DNA from: Daldinia sp. FL1419
Taxonomy: Eukaryota > Ascomycota > Sordariomycetes > Xylariales > Hypoxylaceae
Length of the DNA: 64,000 bases
Assembly (NCBI GenBank): GCA_025201765.1
Contig: MU623342.1
Coordinates: 124,001 to 188,000 of the forward strand
Direction of reading: 5' to 3'
Both the position numbers and the translations under genes were made by a program. Shown in pieces: positions 35,601 through 47,529 of the stretch (its first letter is position 1; every line of letters starts with the position of its first letter). The notes under the pieces were generated by a model. That model was not told the DNA's origin and did no database searches. It saw only the letters and a list, made by a program, of their open reading frames with translations.

Positions 35601-35917
35601 TGCGTGTACGCCCCCTATCTTACACAACGGAATAAAAATCACTTGCCCTATTAGTATCGTGGGCTGGGCAAGTCTACCTGCAAGCTTATGCCAATTGCCA
35701 ATCGCACGGATAACGGGTATCAACTTTATAGAAAAAAAATATTTATGCCGTCTTAATGTGCTCCCGAGCCTTCTGCCCTTTTCCGAAACTCCCGCGGTCT
35801 TAGTGAACAAATAAAAACTTGTGATTCGTAATGATAGCCGGCGCGCCGTAATGATGTGGTTCGACGTCCTCCCTTCACCAGCACTTTACGCTGCTTCTTC
35901 TCGACGGTAAACGCTTT
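32670..35917. other. Intergenic between two leftward genes
   Basis: The left part is the SDR promoter, with repeated GAGTATGTGTC near 32765-32800. The right part includes the 3' flank of the eisosome-like gene. TATAGGTACAT words recur at 33312-33335 and a TACCTAGGTA cluster sits at 34119-34186. Short open frames here have no recognisable content. Confidence 0.45.
34119..34186. repeat. TACCTAGGTA palindromic repeat cluster
   Basis: A run of CTACCTAGGTACCTACC (34120-34136) and an inverted counterpart TACCTAGGTAGGTACC (34171-34186), about 35 nt apart with GTATTGTACAATAC between them, itself palindromic. The whole could fold into a long hairpin. Confidence 0.65.
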
Positions 35918-38900
35918 CTAATCGTTTAGGCCGAACATCCGACGCAATGCTCCGAACTTCTTTTTCTTCTTATGTCCTACTCCGTCGACGGTCACGTCAT
36001 CTTGTTCTTTCTCGTACGCTGTAGAGAGCCCCAAATTTGTATTTCGTCTGCCATTTAGTTCGGGCCTCGGAGTGGTTCCTGAAGTACCGCTTCCCCCGAG
36101 TAGATTGCCGGCCGAGCTTGATCGTTTGATACCTTCGTTCCCGGAGGGTTCGCCCAAGGGCCAACTGTCATTTCCTTTTACGGAAGATCTTTTCTGGAGT
36201 CGTAGACTAGAAGAGTTGTCGTTTCGGAGGTCTCTTAGTTGTTCACTACTTCGTTCTAATCTGGTATCACGCCTGGCTGCGCTTTCTACAACCCCGGAAC
36301 GTTGAATTTTACCTGTTGGACCGGCCCGCTTATTACGTCTTAATATCCCCATTAGGGAGCTTCGTCTGTCTCTATTCGGCGCAGTAGGGATCGATATGGA
36401 AGTATCAAATCCGCCGCGACCAGATCGCGATCGAGTAAGTGTAGCAGTACCAAGAGCCCCAGAATTTGAACGGGTTAACCCCGCATCGTCGATGGGAGCC
36501 TTGCTTCGCGGGCTTTGCATAGGACTAGGCATCTCATCGTCACTATCGGGTAATGCCGGTGAATCCTCGTCTACTTCTGGTACAGGCGTAGATTTTCTAA
36601 AGCCAGCAGCTCCAGTAGCAGCTCCACGAAGAGTTCCCCTAGAAAGGGGTCCTGGCTGCGTTGAGGAGCTAGGACGAATGCTCTCCTCGTCACTTGAATC
36701 GTCGAAGCGGCTATGAAAGCCGGGAATTTCGCCTTCATCTTCGTCGCTCGAGTCGCCGAAACGACTAGATCTCTTGGAGTGCTTTGGTGTAGAATTCTTG
36801 TTCGACCGATTAAATGAAGGGAAGTGGATAGATGGTAGAATCCTTTCTTGACTCGACACACTACTAGAACGCAGCGTACGTCGCATGGCAGGGGCCGGTG
36901 TGCCGCTTATAGCATTGGTGGCGAATCCTTGTCGGTACGAAGAGCCGGTTGGTGAGAGCGACCGTAGGCTGAATCGTCCAGAGCCCCTAGTTATATCCTG
37001 AGCCGGATTGGCGGATGAAGGGCGCATGGAACTACGAAGGCTATATCCGCTGTTACGGGCGGTAGCGCGGTTACGTTTGAAGCTACTGTCGCTGGCATCG
37101 GACCCGCGGCGTTGCAATGTGAGTTTATCATTGGGAAAGGAGCTGCTTGCTCCCCCGGTAAGTAATTCTCGAGCAGCTTGTTGCGCCTGTTCTCGAGTCG
37201 ACCTTGATGAGACAGGGGTAGATTTCTCATTCTGTATAGCCCGACGAGAAGTCTGACCTACTTGCCCTCCCGTTTGAGGCCTCATTGATTTTCGCATGCC
37301 GTCAGAAGCCTGCCCGTCCCTTTCGCCCCGCAAAGACATGCGCACTCGCGACGACGTTGCCGGCTGACGAATGGGTTCTTGAGTAGATTTCGGCCTGGGC
37401 TTAACTACAGATGCTTTTGCAGGGCTTGTGGATAAGACGGGTTCGGGTTTTTGTGTAGATGTTCGAGGTCGAGATTCAGTTACTGCCCGTTGTTGAGTAG
37501 TTGTCTTTTTTACAACGTTCTTTCGAACAGGGCGCTCAATTTCATCCTTGTCTCCCTCAGCTCCGGCCTCTTCCATTGCTTCACGCTCGAGTTGAAGTCT
37601 CTTCTCGGCTGTTAAACTACGCCAAAATGCTTTTGCCTGTTCCCAGTTATCCTGGTCTCGCACCGGTTCCAAGGTATTGAAGGTGGTTCCAGCCTGTCCA
37701 TTAGCCTGGGGTTGGTGCTTCTCATGGGACTCTTGTGGAGCATCACCAGGTAACTCTGATATTTGGGATGGAGCGGTTTTGTCCATAGGCTTCTCAACAA
37801 CGGCATCCAGGGATAGGAAACCGTCTCCCTCGGCATTCCAGGGATCTTCGTACGCGTCACTGTATATGCTTGCAGAGTCATCTGTGGATTCATTATGCGC
37901 TGCGTCTAACGGGGCTGTTGTAGCAAGTGTAGTCTGAGGAAGTACCTCAGGTTGGACGGGATGCACTGTTGCTTTTGGCTCAAAGATCGGCGCTGAGGGC
38001 GAAGTAGACCCATTAGCCTTACTATCAGTATTCTGTAGTGCGGACTGAAAGTCACGGGATTTTTCCGACCCATCGTCTGGGAACCCGCCTGGAACGTCAA
38101 AAAATGGTTCTTCAAGTATGCTGGCAGTAGGTGTGTCTTGTTCCAGGACTTTTGGACTGGGCTGTATAACAGCTATCTTGGGAATGTCGTGCGGAGGCAG
38201 GCGAATTACATCCGGCACACTTGCCTCCGAGTTGGCCAGCCTTTTCTCGAGAATAGTGGAGTTGTTCTGAGAGTTATCTTGAATATCTGGCTGGGTAGTC
38301 TGTGTGTTGGGAAAATCCTCCATATCGCTTGCCCCTCCGACGCTATTCAGAAGATCATCATCAGAATCGGAGCTCCTAATGCTATCTGATATATAGCCAC
38401 TTCCTTCTACAGAAGTCACTACCGGTGGCAAGGGTTCCCTAAACCTTGAAATATTCGGTGCGTTACGCGGAGTTTGTTCTCGAGTAAAGATCGAGTCAAT
38501 AGCCTGATCACTCGATTGACCCAGCGAGGGTCCTTCAGGAGCTTTTGAGTTGCTGGACGGGTTTGGGGCGGATGGGTTTAAATCGGGTGAATGGGTTAGC
38601 TCATGAGGACGTATAAGAGGTCGTTCTTCAGGTTCCCTTGGTTTTCTCTCCCTGATACTCCCAAAGCTTGGTAAGGCGGGTCGAGGCTTCATAATTTCAT
38701 CGTCGTCGAGTGTAATTTCTCTTCTCTTACTTCGCCCAATATTGCTGTACCAAGGTCGCTTATTTTGCTGAGGACTCGGTGGCCCTAACTCGTCCGTGTC
38801 TCCCGCAGATTCGCCTACCACCGTAGCCATAGTTCGATCATCAAAACTAACGCGAACCGACTTTTTACGAGGCGTCGCGGTCTCTTCTCGTGGCGGAGAT

Positions 38901-40510
38901 ACGTCGCGAGATCTTAAAACGTCCGAACCTTTCTCTGATGGAGATACTTCCCTCGATGTCGAACTTGTACGTTTGAGAGCCGACTTGATAGGCGATGCCG
39001 ATCTTGGCAAAGGAGTATGCCGTACTGCAAGGCTATCTGACGGAGTCGTTGAGAAATGAGCCTGTCGAGCTGGGCTGTTCGAGGTCGATCGTCTCGCGTA
39101 ACTTTCCTTTTTTGAAAGCTCCATAACTGGTTTGTTTTTCGCGCCTTCGGTAGGGGAATTGGCCTTTTCCATAGTCGCGTTAACCCGGCTTTGTTTTACC
39201 ACTGCGTGACGCGATTCATCTTTGGAAGATAGATCTTTGGGTTGCCCAAAAATAGACTGCCTTGTTGGAACCGCGTCTAGCGCTTCTAGTACCTTTCGAG
39301 ACGGTTGAATTATCTCGTCTTCTTGGCCGGATATGTCCTCCGGTTCATCCGTAACAGTATCCGGTTTCGTCTCTAAAACTGGCGAACTTCGATTAGAGTA
39401 ATCAGAAATCGACCGGAGAGAAGGGCTATCAATTCTTGATACATGTGTACTTCGGAATTGTGATAATTGATTATCGCCGTCCAACCCCTCTTGATTTTGC
39501 CCCAGTTGTCCTGGCACCATAGCAACGATGTTGGTTGTGGGCTCTCCTAATGTCAGCGACTCTACTTTCGGCGGTGTCTCAACGATCGGCACTTCTTGCT
39601 TATGGGTATCCCGTTCACTTGTGTCCGCATCGATAACAGTCTCTCCCGTTCTTGGACCTGCTGTCTTTTCTAGGTAAATAACTTCTCTATGAGGTCCACC
39701 GTATTTCTTCCTTTTTGGCTGCTTCTCTGCCGTTTCCTTGGAAAAAGTGTCGCCATCTACCGTAGGTTTTGGAACCATCCTCCTAGAATTTGGGTCATAT
39801 ACCATTGGTAGATCAGACTTTCCGCTTGTGACCGAAGATATGGAAGCTCTGTTTGATCTAGGTGGGGAAGCGGGCCTACGCGGTTGGGGACCAGAAAATT
39901 GCGGCGCTTGGGCGTAGGTAGGAGACGCAGGTGGTGACTGGGCTCGAAAAACAGTCGGGTACGAAAAGTTCACCGAGGAACTCCTGCTGTCAGGCCTCTG
40001 CGACGTAGTAGCGGTACTCTGGGGTTTTATCGGTTGGGGTTTCCGTGTCTTCATCGGTAGATCGGATGTCCTAACGTTACTCGGGTCGCCCGATGGTTCA
40101 GTATGCCACGAAGAATGTCCTGGCTTCAATTTCTGTGACGCCGTCTTGAAATTTTGCATTCCCACACCTGTGGAAGCCTGACGCGGCACCTTTTTATGAT
40201 CTGCAGGTATTTGAGGTACTGGTGGGTGGTCGTCGGTCGCATGAATCGAGCCGGCTCGATGCGGCGAAGGAGTTCGAAATGTACGTTCTGCCATACTGCT
40301 CGAACTATTCGTTCTTTTAAGCTCCGCTGGACGTGAACCAGCAGCGGCTGCGGCGGCACTTCCTGCCGAAGATACAGAGGCACTTCGGCGTATCGTCCGC
40401 TTTGTTTGAACTTCACCTACATTTGTAGGTGTATGAGGACGTGCTCGGAGCGCAGCAGCCGCAGCGGCCGACGAAAGCGACCTGCTTGGTTTATGGTTGG
40501 AGGCAGACAT
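35918..40510 (-). CDS. Eisosome organiser-like protein (Eis1/Seg1/SegA type)
   Basis: Single exon, 1530 residues from ATG 40510. The N-terminus has the alanine-rich segment SRSLSSAAAAAALRARP and RTIRRSASVSS. Seg1/Eis1-like fungal proteins share such AAAALR blocks, which is the basis for the call. Most of the chain is disordered, rich in Ser, Pro, Arg and acidic residues, with many R-x-x-S sites that could be phosphorylated. A charged helical stretch near LTAEKRLQLEREAMEEAGAE may form a coiled coil. The C-terminus is a short basic, hydrophobic tail, KKKKKFGALRRMFGLND, of the type that binds membranes. Seg proteins shape and stabilise eisosomes, furrows of the plasma membrane under the wall. 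Identity rests on these compositional marks, so another cortical scaffold cannot be excluded. Confidence 0.72.
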   Translation of the reverse strand: MSASNHKPSRSLSSAAAAAALRARPHTPTNVGEVQTKRTIRRSASVSSAGSAAAAAAGSRPAELKRTNSSSSMAERTFRTPSPHRAGSIHATDDHPPVPQIPADHKKVPRQASTGVGMQNFKTASQKLKPGHSSWHTEPSGDPSNVRTSDLPMKTRKPQPIKPQSTATTSQRPDSRSSSVNFSYPTVFRAQSPPASPTYAQAPQFSGPQPRRPASPPRSNRASISSVTSGKSDLPMVYDPNSRRMVPKPTVDGDTFSKETAEKQPKRKKYGGPHREVIYLEKTAGPRTGETVIDADTSERDTHKQEVPIVETPPKVESLTLGEPTTNIVAMVPGQLGQNQEGLDGDNQLSQFRSTHVSRIDSPSLRSISDYSNRSSPVLETKPDTVTDEPEDISGQEDEIIQPSRKVLEALDAVPTRQSIFGQPKDLSSKDESRHAVVKQSRVNATMEKANSPTEGAKNKPVMELSKKESYARRSTSNSPARQAHFSTTPSDSLAVRHTPLPRSASPIKSALKRTSSTSREVSPSEKGSDVLRSRDVSPPREETATPRKKSVRVSFDDRTMATVVGESAGDTDELGPPSPQQNKRPWYSNIGRSKRREITLDDDEIMKPRPALPSFGSIRERKPREPEERPLIRPHELTHSPDLNPSAPNPSSNSKAPEGPSLGQSSDQAIDSIFTREQTPRNAPNISRFREPLPPVVTSVEGSGYISDSIRSSDSDDDLLNSVGGASDMEDFPNTQTTQPDIQDNSQNNSTILEKRLANSEASVPDVIRLPPHDIPKIAVIQPSPKVLEQDTPTASILEEPFFDVPGGFPDDGSEKSRDFQSALQNTDSKANGSTSPSAPIFEPKATVHPVQPEVLPQTTLATTAPLDAAHNESTDDSASIYSDAYEDPWNAEGDGFLSLDAVVEKPMDKTAPSQISELPGDAPQESHEKHQPQANGQAGTTFNTLEPVRDQDNWEQAKAFWRSLTAEKRLQLEREAMEEAGAEGDKDEIERPVRKNVVKKTTTQQRAVTESRPRTSTQKPEPVLSTSPAKASVVKPRPKSTQEPIRQPATSSRVRMSLRGERDGQASDGMRKSMRPQTGGQVGQTSRRAIQNEKSTPVSSRSTREQAQQAARELLTGGASSSFPNDKLTLQRRGSDASDSSFKRNRATARNSGYSLRSSMRPSSANPAQDITRGSGRFSLRSLSPTGSSYRQGFATNAISGTPAPAMRRTLRSSSVSSQERILPSIHFPSFNRSNKNSTPKHSKRSSRFGDSSDEDEGEIPGFHSRFDDSSDEESIRPSSSTQPGPLSRGTLRGAATGAAGFRKSTPVPEVDEDSPALPDSDDEMPSPMQSPRSKAPIDDAGLTRSNSGALGTATLTRSRSGRGGFDTSISIPTAPNRDRRSSLMGILRRNKRAGPTGKIQRSGVVESAARRDTRLERSSEQLRDLRNDNSSSLRLQKRSSVKGNDSWPLGEPSGNEGIKRSSSAGNLLGGSGTSGTTPRPELNGRRNTNLGLSTAYEKEQDDVTVDGVGHKKKKKFGALRRMFGLND

Positions 40511-42944
40511 GAATGCGGATGCGGCGGCTGATGTTGCATGTGGATCCGCGGTTCTGGAATTTAGATGCTATGGAATTTCAGAATAGTTATTAGCATTTGC
40601 GATGAATATTCAAATGGAAATAATAAATGATGGTATGGGCTAGGAATATCGTCATAATGAGTGAATAGTCCATACGACCCAACGGGGAAACCCCCTTCGT
40701 ACCAACCAACCACGAAGCGATCCGAGAGACATTCATAACTAGCGCCTTGAGTAGATAAAGAAGCACGAGTCGTGCAATCTTGTAGTAATTGATATTTGGC
40801 GCCCTCAGACAATGGAATGCGACGACTCGATATGAACTAGAGACAAGTCGAATGAGCTACTTACAGGGTTTGGGGGCCGATGTCTTCGCGACGAGCCGAA
40901 CATCTTGACTGAGCGACCCGTAGGCTCGAAGGCCTGGTCTGAATCAACTATAATAAAGGCTGCATGGGAATACAATTATCGACTAATGCGTTTATAATAC
41001 GTATAATGTGTATAATACGTAGCAAATCAAATCTTGCATGAAACCGCGACTATAGATCATAAACTGGCTTTGTGTTGAAAGAGACGCGGGAGGTAAGCGA
41101 AACTTGAAATGGATTTTCCTGGCGCGTTTGGGGAAAAAAAAAGACTTTAGGAAGCTTTCTCAGGAACGGAAATCCTGGGAAAGGTCGAGGTATGATGATG
41201 ACACAAAAAGAAAAGCACCCCAAGACACCCTAAGTCACACTAAGTACTGGACACTATGCACTATTCCTATGCGCTATCCACTTAGCTGTTCAAATTAAGA
41301 CGAAATAGGTACAGTGCCATCATTCTAATCTCTACGTGGGGTGACTACTGCTTCCCACGCAGCGAACTCCACTCTGGCACTCATATATCATCCTAGGTTA
41401 ACCGGTTAGGTTAGATACCTTAGGTACCTATGTATTGCGGCAATAGCACTTTAATGATAGAAGGAGGATCTGATTACATACAACCGGACTCGTGGCTAAT
41501 ATTGGAGCCCTCAAAGACCCTGAAAAAGAAAAAGACTCAATTTAATACCCATTCTGCCATTGGTCTTTACAACCGACAAATTAGAACTTTATTTTCCAAT
41601 ATAGAGCCACGTCTTATTTGGGACTACTGGTTCTACGTGAGCAATTCTTAAATTGCTTACTTAGCTTCCTAATTAATTGGTATACGAATGTCACCATAGA
41701 AACCCAATCGGCTCATGTTATACAATTTATCTATATATGTTTCTCTTTATGGTGTAACTCAAAGTTCAAGTTACAAGTCTTACAGCTACCTACCTTAACC
41801 TATGCACCTGAATGACATTTATTTTCAATGCGCACGCATTGCCGCACGCACAAATGTGGATAACGGCTAAGTAACCTACAATGACGTCATCTAAATGGCT
41901 AACTTAGACACATGGATATAACTTGCTTCATATGTACCGAGGTACGTAAAGTAATCCTATAATTACAAAGGATATCCTTATCACTCACCGTTTTAGCATC
42001 ATCACCTTGACGAATGCGGCTTTTCCAGATTCAAATCTCCGCGGAATCGGTGTTCTACTACAATTGCGAATAGATATCGATTAAAATCTAATCTATGCTT
42101 GCATAGGTCCATAGGTACTTAGGTACAGTGCCATGTCACACAGGTGACGTTACCAATCGTTAGACCGATATAATTAACACTTTAAGTTAAACCCAACGGG
42201 CGCGCAATGGAAGCAGGTGCACACGTGCTCTACTACGTTTGGCCCCCTTAATTCATCCTACCTACCGCTCAAGCACATAGTAACTCGTAGACCATTTCTC
42301 TGGTTTTCTTGATATTAATTTAATAGCTAGACACAATTATCAAACTTACCTTCCTGGGTAACGTTTACGGCGTTGCGATTCAAGAAGCCAAGCGTCCTTG
42401 TATACCTATGCTCAGGCAGGCAGAGCGAGCTCAGTACGCTAATGTGTGTGATCCATGGTCTCTTATGATCTATCTGGTCTATAGGCCCTGAGGCCGTTCT
42501 AATGACAGTGCTTGAAAGGGGTACTGATCGTAGCACACCAAGTGCAATTTGATGATCTACAGGTATTGACAACGATTCCTAATCGCCGATGCCAACCTTC
42601 TGAATGCTCGCTTAGTTTAGCCCATAAGATTATTCATCCTCCGCTGCGCAACCACTAATCTTCAGAAGCCGAAAAAGTGAATTGAAACGCTACAATAGGC
42701 TTTACGGTTGATACATAGCCTTGTATTTCGAAAAACATATGGGTCGAACGATAGGGAGGGGAGAGATGACACTTAGAGTTCAAAACTCCAGGCATATGGC
42801 ATATCTAGGATACGATCCTAGAGAACCGATGCGAAAAGGGGCGTTCGGAAATATAATACGAGTTGAGAAAGCGACAGTGACACGCGCTATCAAAGCTGGG
42901 ATACCAAATAACCCAACCAATCGAAGGCAAGAGTCAGATACTTG
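40511..42944. other. Intergenic, promoter side of the eisosome-like gene
   Basis: About 2.4 kb, AT-rich. TATAATACGTA-type words cluster at 40992-41022, and a CCTAGGTTAACCGGTTAGG palindrome-rich patch lies at 41392-41412. Open frames on either strand are short and unconvincing. Confidence 0.45.
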
Positions 42945-44820
42945 TCAATGGGTCGCATAGATATCGTCAAGCGCATCCTCTATACTTCTGCCACCACCGC
43001 TGCCGCGCACTCGTGGCTGACCATTAAGCATAATTCCTTCAAATCTCCCCTCTTCGTAGCGATCTTCAGATTCATAACCATTTTCTTGATCTGCGTCGTT
43101 GGTTTGATCTCGGTGTAGATTCTGATCGTCATCTCCATGATCATTCGTATGCGGTGGAGGAGGAGCGTGCCCAGTTGTAGACGTAGGATTACGTTCGGAA
43201 GTATTGGAGTTATTCTTGGCTGGCATCTTACTCGCCTTCTTGCCTTTACGCGACTTCATCTTTGCCTTCTCTAGCAACCTACGTCGTTCTGCTTCTTCTC
43301 GACGCCGTCGGCGGTCCTTGATCTCGTATTGTCGAATCAATGCTTCAGGAGGACGACCAAAGATCCTTTCGTATTCGCAGAACTCGCAAATCCAGATATC
43401 CTCCGGCGCCGGCGGGTGGTGGAAATTCTGGTATTCTGTTTCTTTACGGCGTTGTCTGGCTGCTTGTAGGAGGGAATTACCGCGGCGCTTCGATTTTTTC
43501 GGTGGCACATTCCCTTGAACTGACCCCTTTGCTGCTTCCTGGGCTGTCGCATTGGCTCCTCCCTGTATGTTACTCGATCCATTCGGAGGTGGCCCCGATC
43601 CGTTTTGAGACCTAGCACTAAGACTATTGTACGATTCTCTATAATCCGAATGTGTTTGGTTCATGTGATGGGTAGGCCCCATCTTTGACGGCGCCGGGTC
43701 GGAACCAGGCCAAGAGACTGGGTTCTGGGAATCAAACGTGAATGTAAACTGTGCCGATGATGTTGGACTATGCTTTGTAGACGCTTCTTGGTGCAAAAGA
43801 CTGATGTTTTCCTGGCCGTGTGGTACCTGAAGTTTCTCAGCGCTAGCAATAGCATTAGAGATAATTCCGGAATTCTCCCCTATGACGTGGCAATATATGT
43901 TAGTCGTTAATTGTTTCCGAATAGGTACCATGTTTTTGCCTAGAGGCCGCTGCCACCAAAAAAGGTAGGTAGCCTTTATATAAAAATAGGATGAATTAAA
44001 GACGAAGTTCCACGGAATTGAACTTACCTGTAGGCGGTGATGAATATTGTATACCACCTGGTTTGAGTTTACTAGGTGTCCGATTTCCCCAGCTGCTATT
44101 CGGGTCTGACAGGGTCCTTAATGGGCTCCTACCGTTACGGACTCGGCCGTACCTGCCTCTACCAGGACCGGAAATCCCTTGTCCGCCTGCCGCAAGACTT
44201 CCACTCGGATGATAAGCTGCAGAAGCTGATCCAGAATTATCTAAAGACCCCTCGTCGCCCGCTGCTATGGGCGATGATACCCCTAATGCTCCAAGGTCAT
44301 TCAACACGTGCGTGCCATTCAGGATTGTCTCGCCAGCAGTCGGAATTTTCCTCTTCTTCTTATTGTTGCTATTTTCAAACGAATCGTAGCCGTCTACGGA
44401 GGACGCGGTAGAAGGCGGCGGCGGCTGTGGGTTCAGTTGCCGAGATTGACCCTGTCGTAGAGGGGCACGAGTCGCATGTGCTGGCGAATCGTGGAGGGGC
44501 CGTGAAACGAAAGCTCTCCGAGCTTGTCCAATCAATGAATGTCCGCCGTTTTCATTACCTAGGCCATTTCTACGGAGGCTAGTTTCTTGACCCAATTCAG
44601 CTGCGTTCTCTCGGTGTGCCACATTTAGAGGTTCGGCTCCTAACGACGCCAAGTCTTCCTTTGCATTGTATGGGTAGACAAATAGCGGAGCCGCAGTCTG
44701 AGGCGCGGGGGGGTATTGAATGCTATCGGCAACATCTGGAGAAAGCCGTTCACGTAGTCGACGTTTCGGGAGAGGCCGAATGGGCCGATCATGAAATAGT
44801 GACGACGATTCGGGAGACAT
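42945..44820 (-). CDS. Conserved fungal protein with CxxC and basic helix, function unknown
   Basis: Two exons (44028-44820 and 42945-43879, phase 1) give 575 residues. The frame is open further upstream, but MSPESSSLFHDRPIRPLPKRRL is the likeliest start because it begins a well-patterned basic segment. Residues 1-420 are mostly disordered. The best-structured block is at about 425-480: DIWICEFCEYERIFGRPP (Cys429 and Cys432) followed by a long Arg/Lys/Glu-rich helix, KDRRRRREEAERRRLLEKAK. Two basic clusters (PKKSKRRGNS and KSRKGKK) could direct it to the nucleus. The C-terminus is acidic, ending in DALDDIYATH. The CxxC pair alone cannot bind zinc as a complete finger. I recognise no named family and infer only a likely nuclear or RNA-associated role. 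Confidence 0.82.
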
Positions 44821-46098
44821 ATTTTCTGAAGGTCCTGCTCCGCGACCATGTCGCAAGAGTGTTAGCCAAATGGCCCTAAATGGAGATACAATGCAAAAAC
44901 ACATGGTGTTAGGAGTATCATAAATGCGCCCTTGAAAGTTGAAAATTGAAAATTGAAAGCGACGAGCGTTGTTAAATCTCAATTCGCTGGATATGGTTTG
45001 TAGCCATTTCCCTAACAACGGCGCGAAAGTGTACCGTAGAAGAGCAGGTGTCGGGTTTCAAGGCCAACAGGTCCAGCCAAAATTTCAGGCAGACAGACGA
45101 ACAGGTGTCTCGGCTCTAGCAATCATCTCTTTTCTACTGTGCATGTTCCTCACCGGGGAAACAACGTACCCATTACATCCCGCTATTACAATTGTAGCGC
45201 TGACAGCCCAGCTGTCTCCTCCAATATACTTCCTGCTCTGCTCAACTCTTCTATTTAGAGTAAGCGTCGAGGGTTCGCGCGGTAAGTTATCGTACAGCGA
45301 TTCGAGACGAATTCAGCGACGGCGGATGTACAATTTCGTAGTCGCGTTCGTTGAAGCGACTTCTCCCCCCTATTTTCTATATATATTATGGCAAAGATTA
45401 ATACCGGACCTCTTAAGCAGATGGCAGGTAATTCTATCGGAGCCAGTTACCTGACCCCAGCCAGGAAGTGCTACTTAGCCTTTGGCAGATATACCGCTGC
45501 TTGAGAAAAGCAGAAGATGCCGAATGGGCTTTGTTGGTACATACAGAAATGAAAATTAGCGGAAGCTGGTTGAAGTGGTAGGTTTGGTAGACTTGAATGA
45601 CCAATGCAACCCAAAGACGAGTCTCCGTGGCGTTCCGTTATTCAAGATGATCCCCTTTTTGGCGGGGAAGATTGATAGAATGGATTTACGATAAGGGTCG
45701 ATTTTGTACAAGCTAAGAAGAAAACTCGATGCCTTGACAATGAATATGCAAAGAAGTTGCAGAAGCAAGAGCAAAAGATGTTTGTTTTCGTTGCTGAGAG
45801 TTTTGAATTTGAGGAGGAATCAGGTGGGAGTTCCTAACAAGTTTCGGCAATGTTGAGTAAAGTGGTAGGTACTTACAAGGTAGAAGATCAGTTGTGCTGG
45901 CGATATGTAATTGACTGAGCAATGGCTGCCCACACTGTCACACGAAAGGGTTTAGGATCGATGTACCGTACGAAATACTAGGTCGAAATACATAGGTACA
46001 AGGGCCAATCAACCCTGATATTGCCCCATTAGTAATCTACCTGAAGCTTGACTTGCGCAGTGAGTTCAAAGTTTAGTTCCGGCTAGAAAGTTAGATTG

Positions 46099-46206
46099 GT
46101 AGGTAGGTACCTAGGGACCTAATACTTACCATGTCCACTACCTCTAAAATATTACCTACCTAGGTACCTTCCAGGCATACTATTAGTGTAACTACCTACC
46201 TAGGTA
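46099..46206. repeat. TACCTAGGTA palindromic repeat cluster
   Basis: Three copies of the ACCTACCTAGGTAC/GTAGGTACCTAGG word in about 110 nt, in both orientations because the word is self-complementary. Confidence 0.6.
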
Positions 46207-46901
46207 CAATACACAAGTACCTAAGGACATCTTATGGAATTTAGTAGGCAGATTTACTAAGGTAGTACCTCCACCACATATATCTTATTAGGTACAGTCG
46301 CTAAAATACTGTGTTCTACGCAATTCGTCCCGATTACAAGTAATCCCACCTACCACACCCAGGAACATCAGGTAAAAGTGACGTTCCTTATCCTTCCCCT
46401 CCTAGGTATCGCCCTTCCCCATCTCTCCCCCCTCGACACTTTATGTTAGGTACTTCTTACTTAATCGCATCTTCTTTTAACATCGAACCCGAAAGCCAAA
46501 ATGCGTTCAATGTAACCCTTTTGAGAATATTTCCCAATGCCAATAGCACCAATATACTATATTTTATGTGACATTATTTAACTCATTCCATACTTCAATA
46601 AATGCAGAAAGCGCACTAATGTAAAGAATACATCATCAAGACATAGCTCATCTTTCTCTCGGCGTATTAGATGAGGTAATGAGAATATCCCACTTTCGTG
46701 TATGCAGATGGGAATATCGACACATGCATATTCGAAGATATCTAATGCAAATCGGGCAAAATACGGTGTGAACAAAAACATGTGAATACGGTGCCCCGCG
46801 CTCACCTGTGCATTGAACACCAATAGATTGGACGGACCGATGGGAGACCGACAAGAAAAAAGAGGGCCCGGATCAATTGGGGATCCAAGCTAAGAACTTA
46901 A

Positions 46902-46930
46902 CCCGAAAAAGAAAAAGAAAAAGAAAAAAA
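46902..46930. repeat. AAAAAG microsatellite
   Basis: Three tandem GAAAAA units passing into a longer A-run. Confidence 0.7.
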
Positions 46931-47529
46931 ACCTTACCATCCATAGCACCCGGAGCACCTGAGGGAAGCTGCCGGGTCCCCTGTTAGATGGTCGCTAAAA
47001 ACTCTTGGTCGCGCGAGTCTGCCCGCGCCCGAGCGAGGGCCAGCTAGGAACAATACCTAATACAACAATGTTGCTCTCTACCTCTCCAAAAAGTGACCCT
47101 CTTGTTCGCCTTCACCAACACACATTCCTCTTCAACCCCCCTCTATTACCTATTAATCCTTACATTTACAAAGTGACGCAGCCTCTACCAATATCGAATT
47201 CAGTCATGATAGACCTGAAGCTATACTTGCAAGGTCCTTATCCTGTTTCTTCCGACTTCGCGTAGCCAGAATTCCTTCAAGAGCTTCTTCGCGGTCTTCC
47301 TAGAGCAACTCTTGTCTCCTCACCTTCTTCCAACCACATTTCGTCTTTGTCGCGACCCAATCACCTATAGCCTCAACCTATTACTAGCTTAGACTCAGAG
47401 ATACTAGTTCCAATTCCATCCTCTACTTGAATCGACGTCGCGTTTAAACCTACCTCCCACATTCAAGACTCATTTACCGATCTCAATCCAACCTGTCGCT
47501 TAGTCGCCTACACTCTACGTTCACGAGCG

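Larger units (their letters stand above)
44821..47529. other. Divergent intergenic region with repeats
   Basis: Holds the promoters of the leftward unknown protein and the rightward PHD gene, about 2.7 kb. Contains TACCTAGGTA clusters (46099-46206) and an AAAAAG microsatellite (46902-46930). The last 400 nt, C-rich and low in G, look like the 5' leader of the PHD gene. An open frame at 44969-45454 has no ATG near its start and is rejected. Confidence 0.5.

Noticed and set aside
44969..45454. 161-codon plus-strand open frame with hydrophobic stretches
   Set aside because: It begins at a non-ATG codon, overlaps the 5' region of the gene on the other strand and matches no family.
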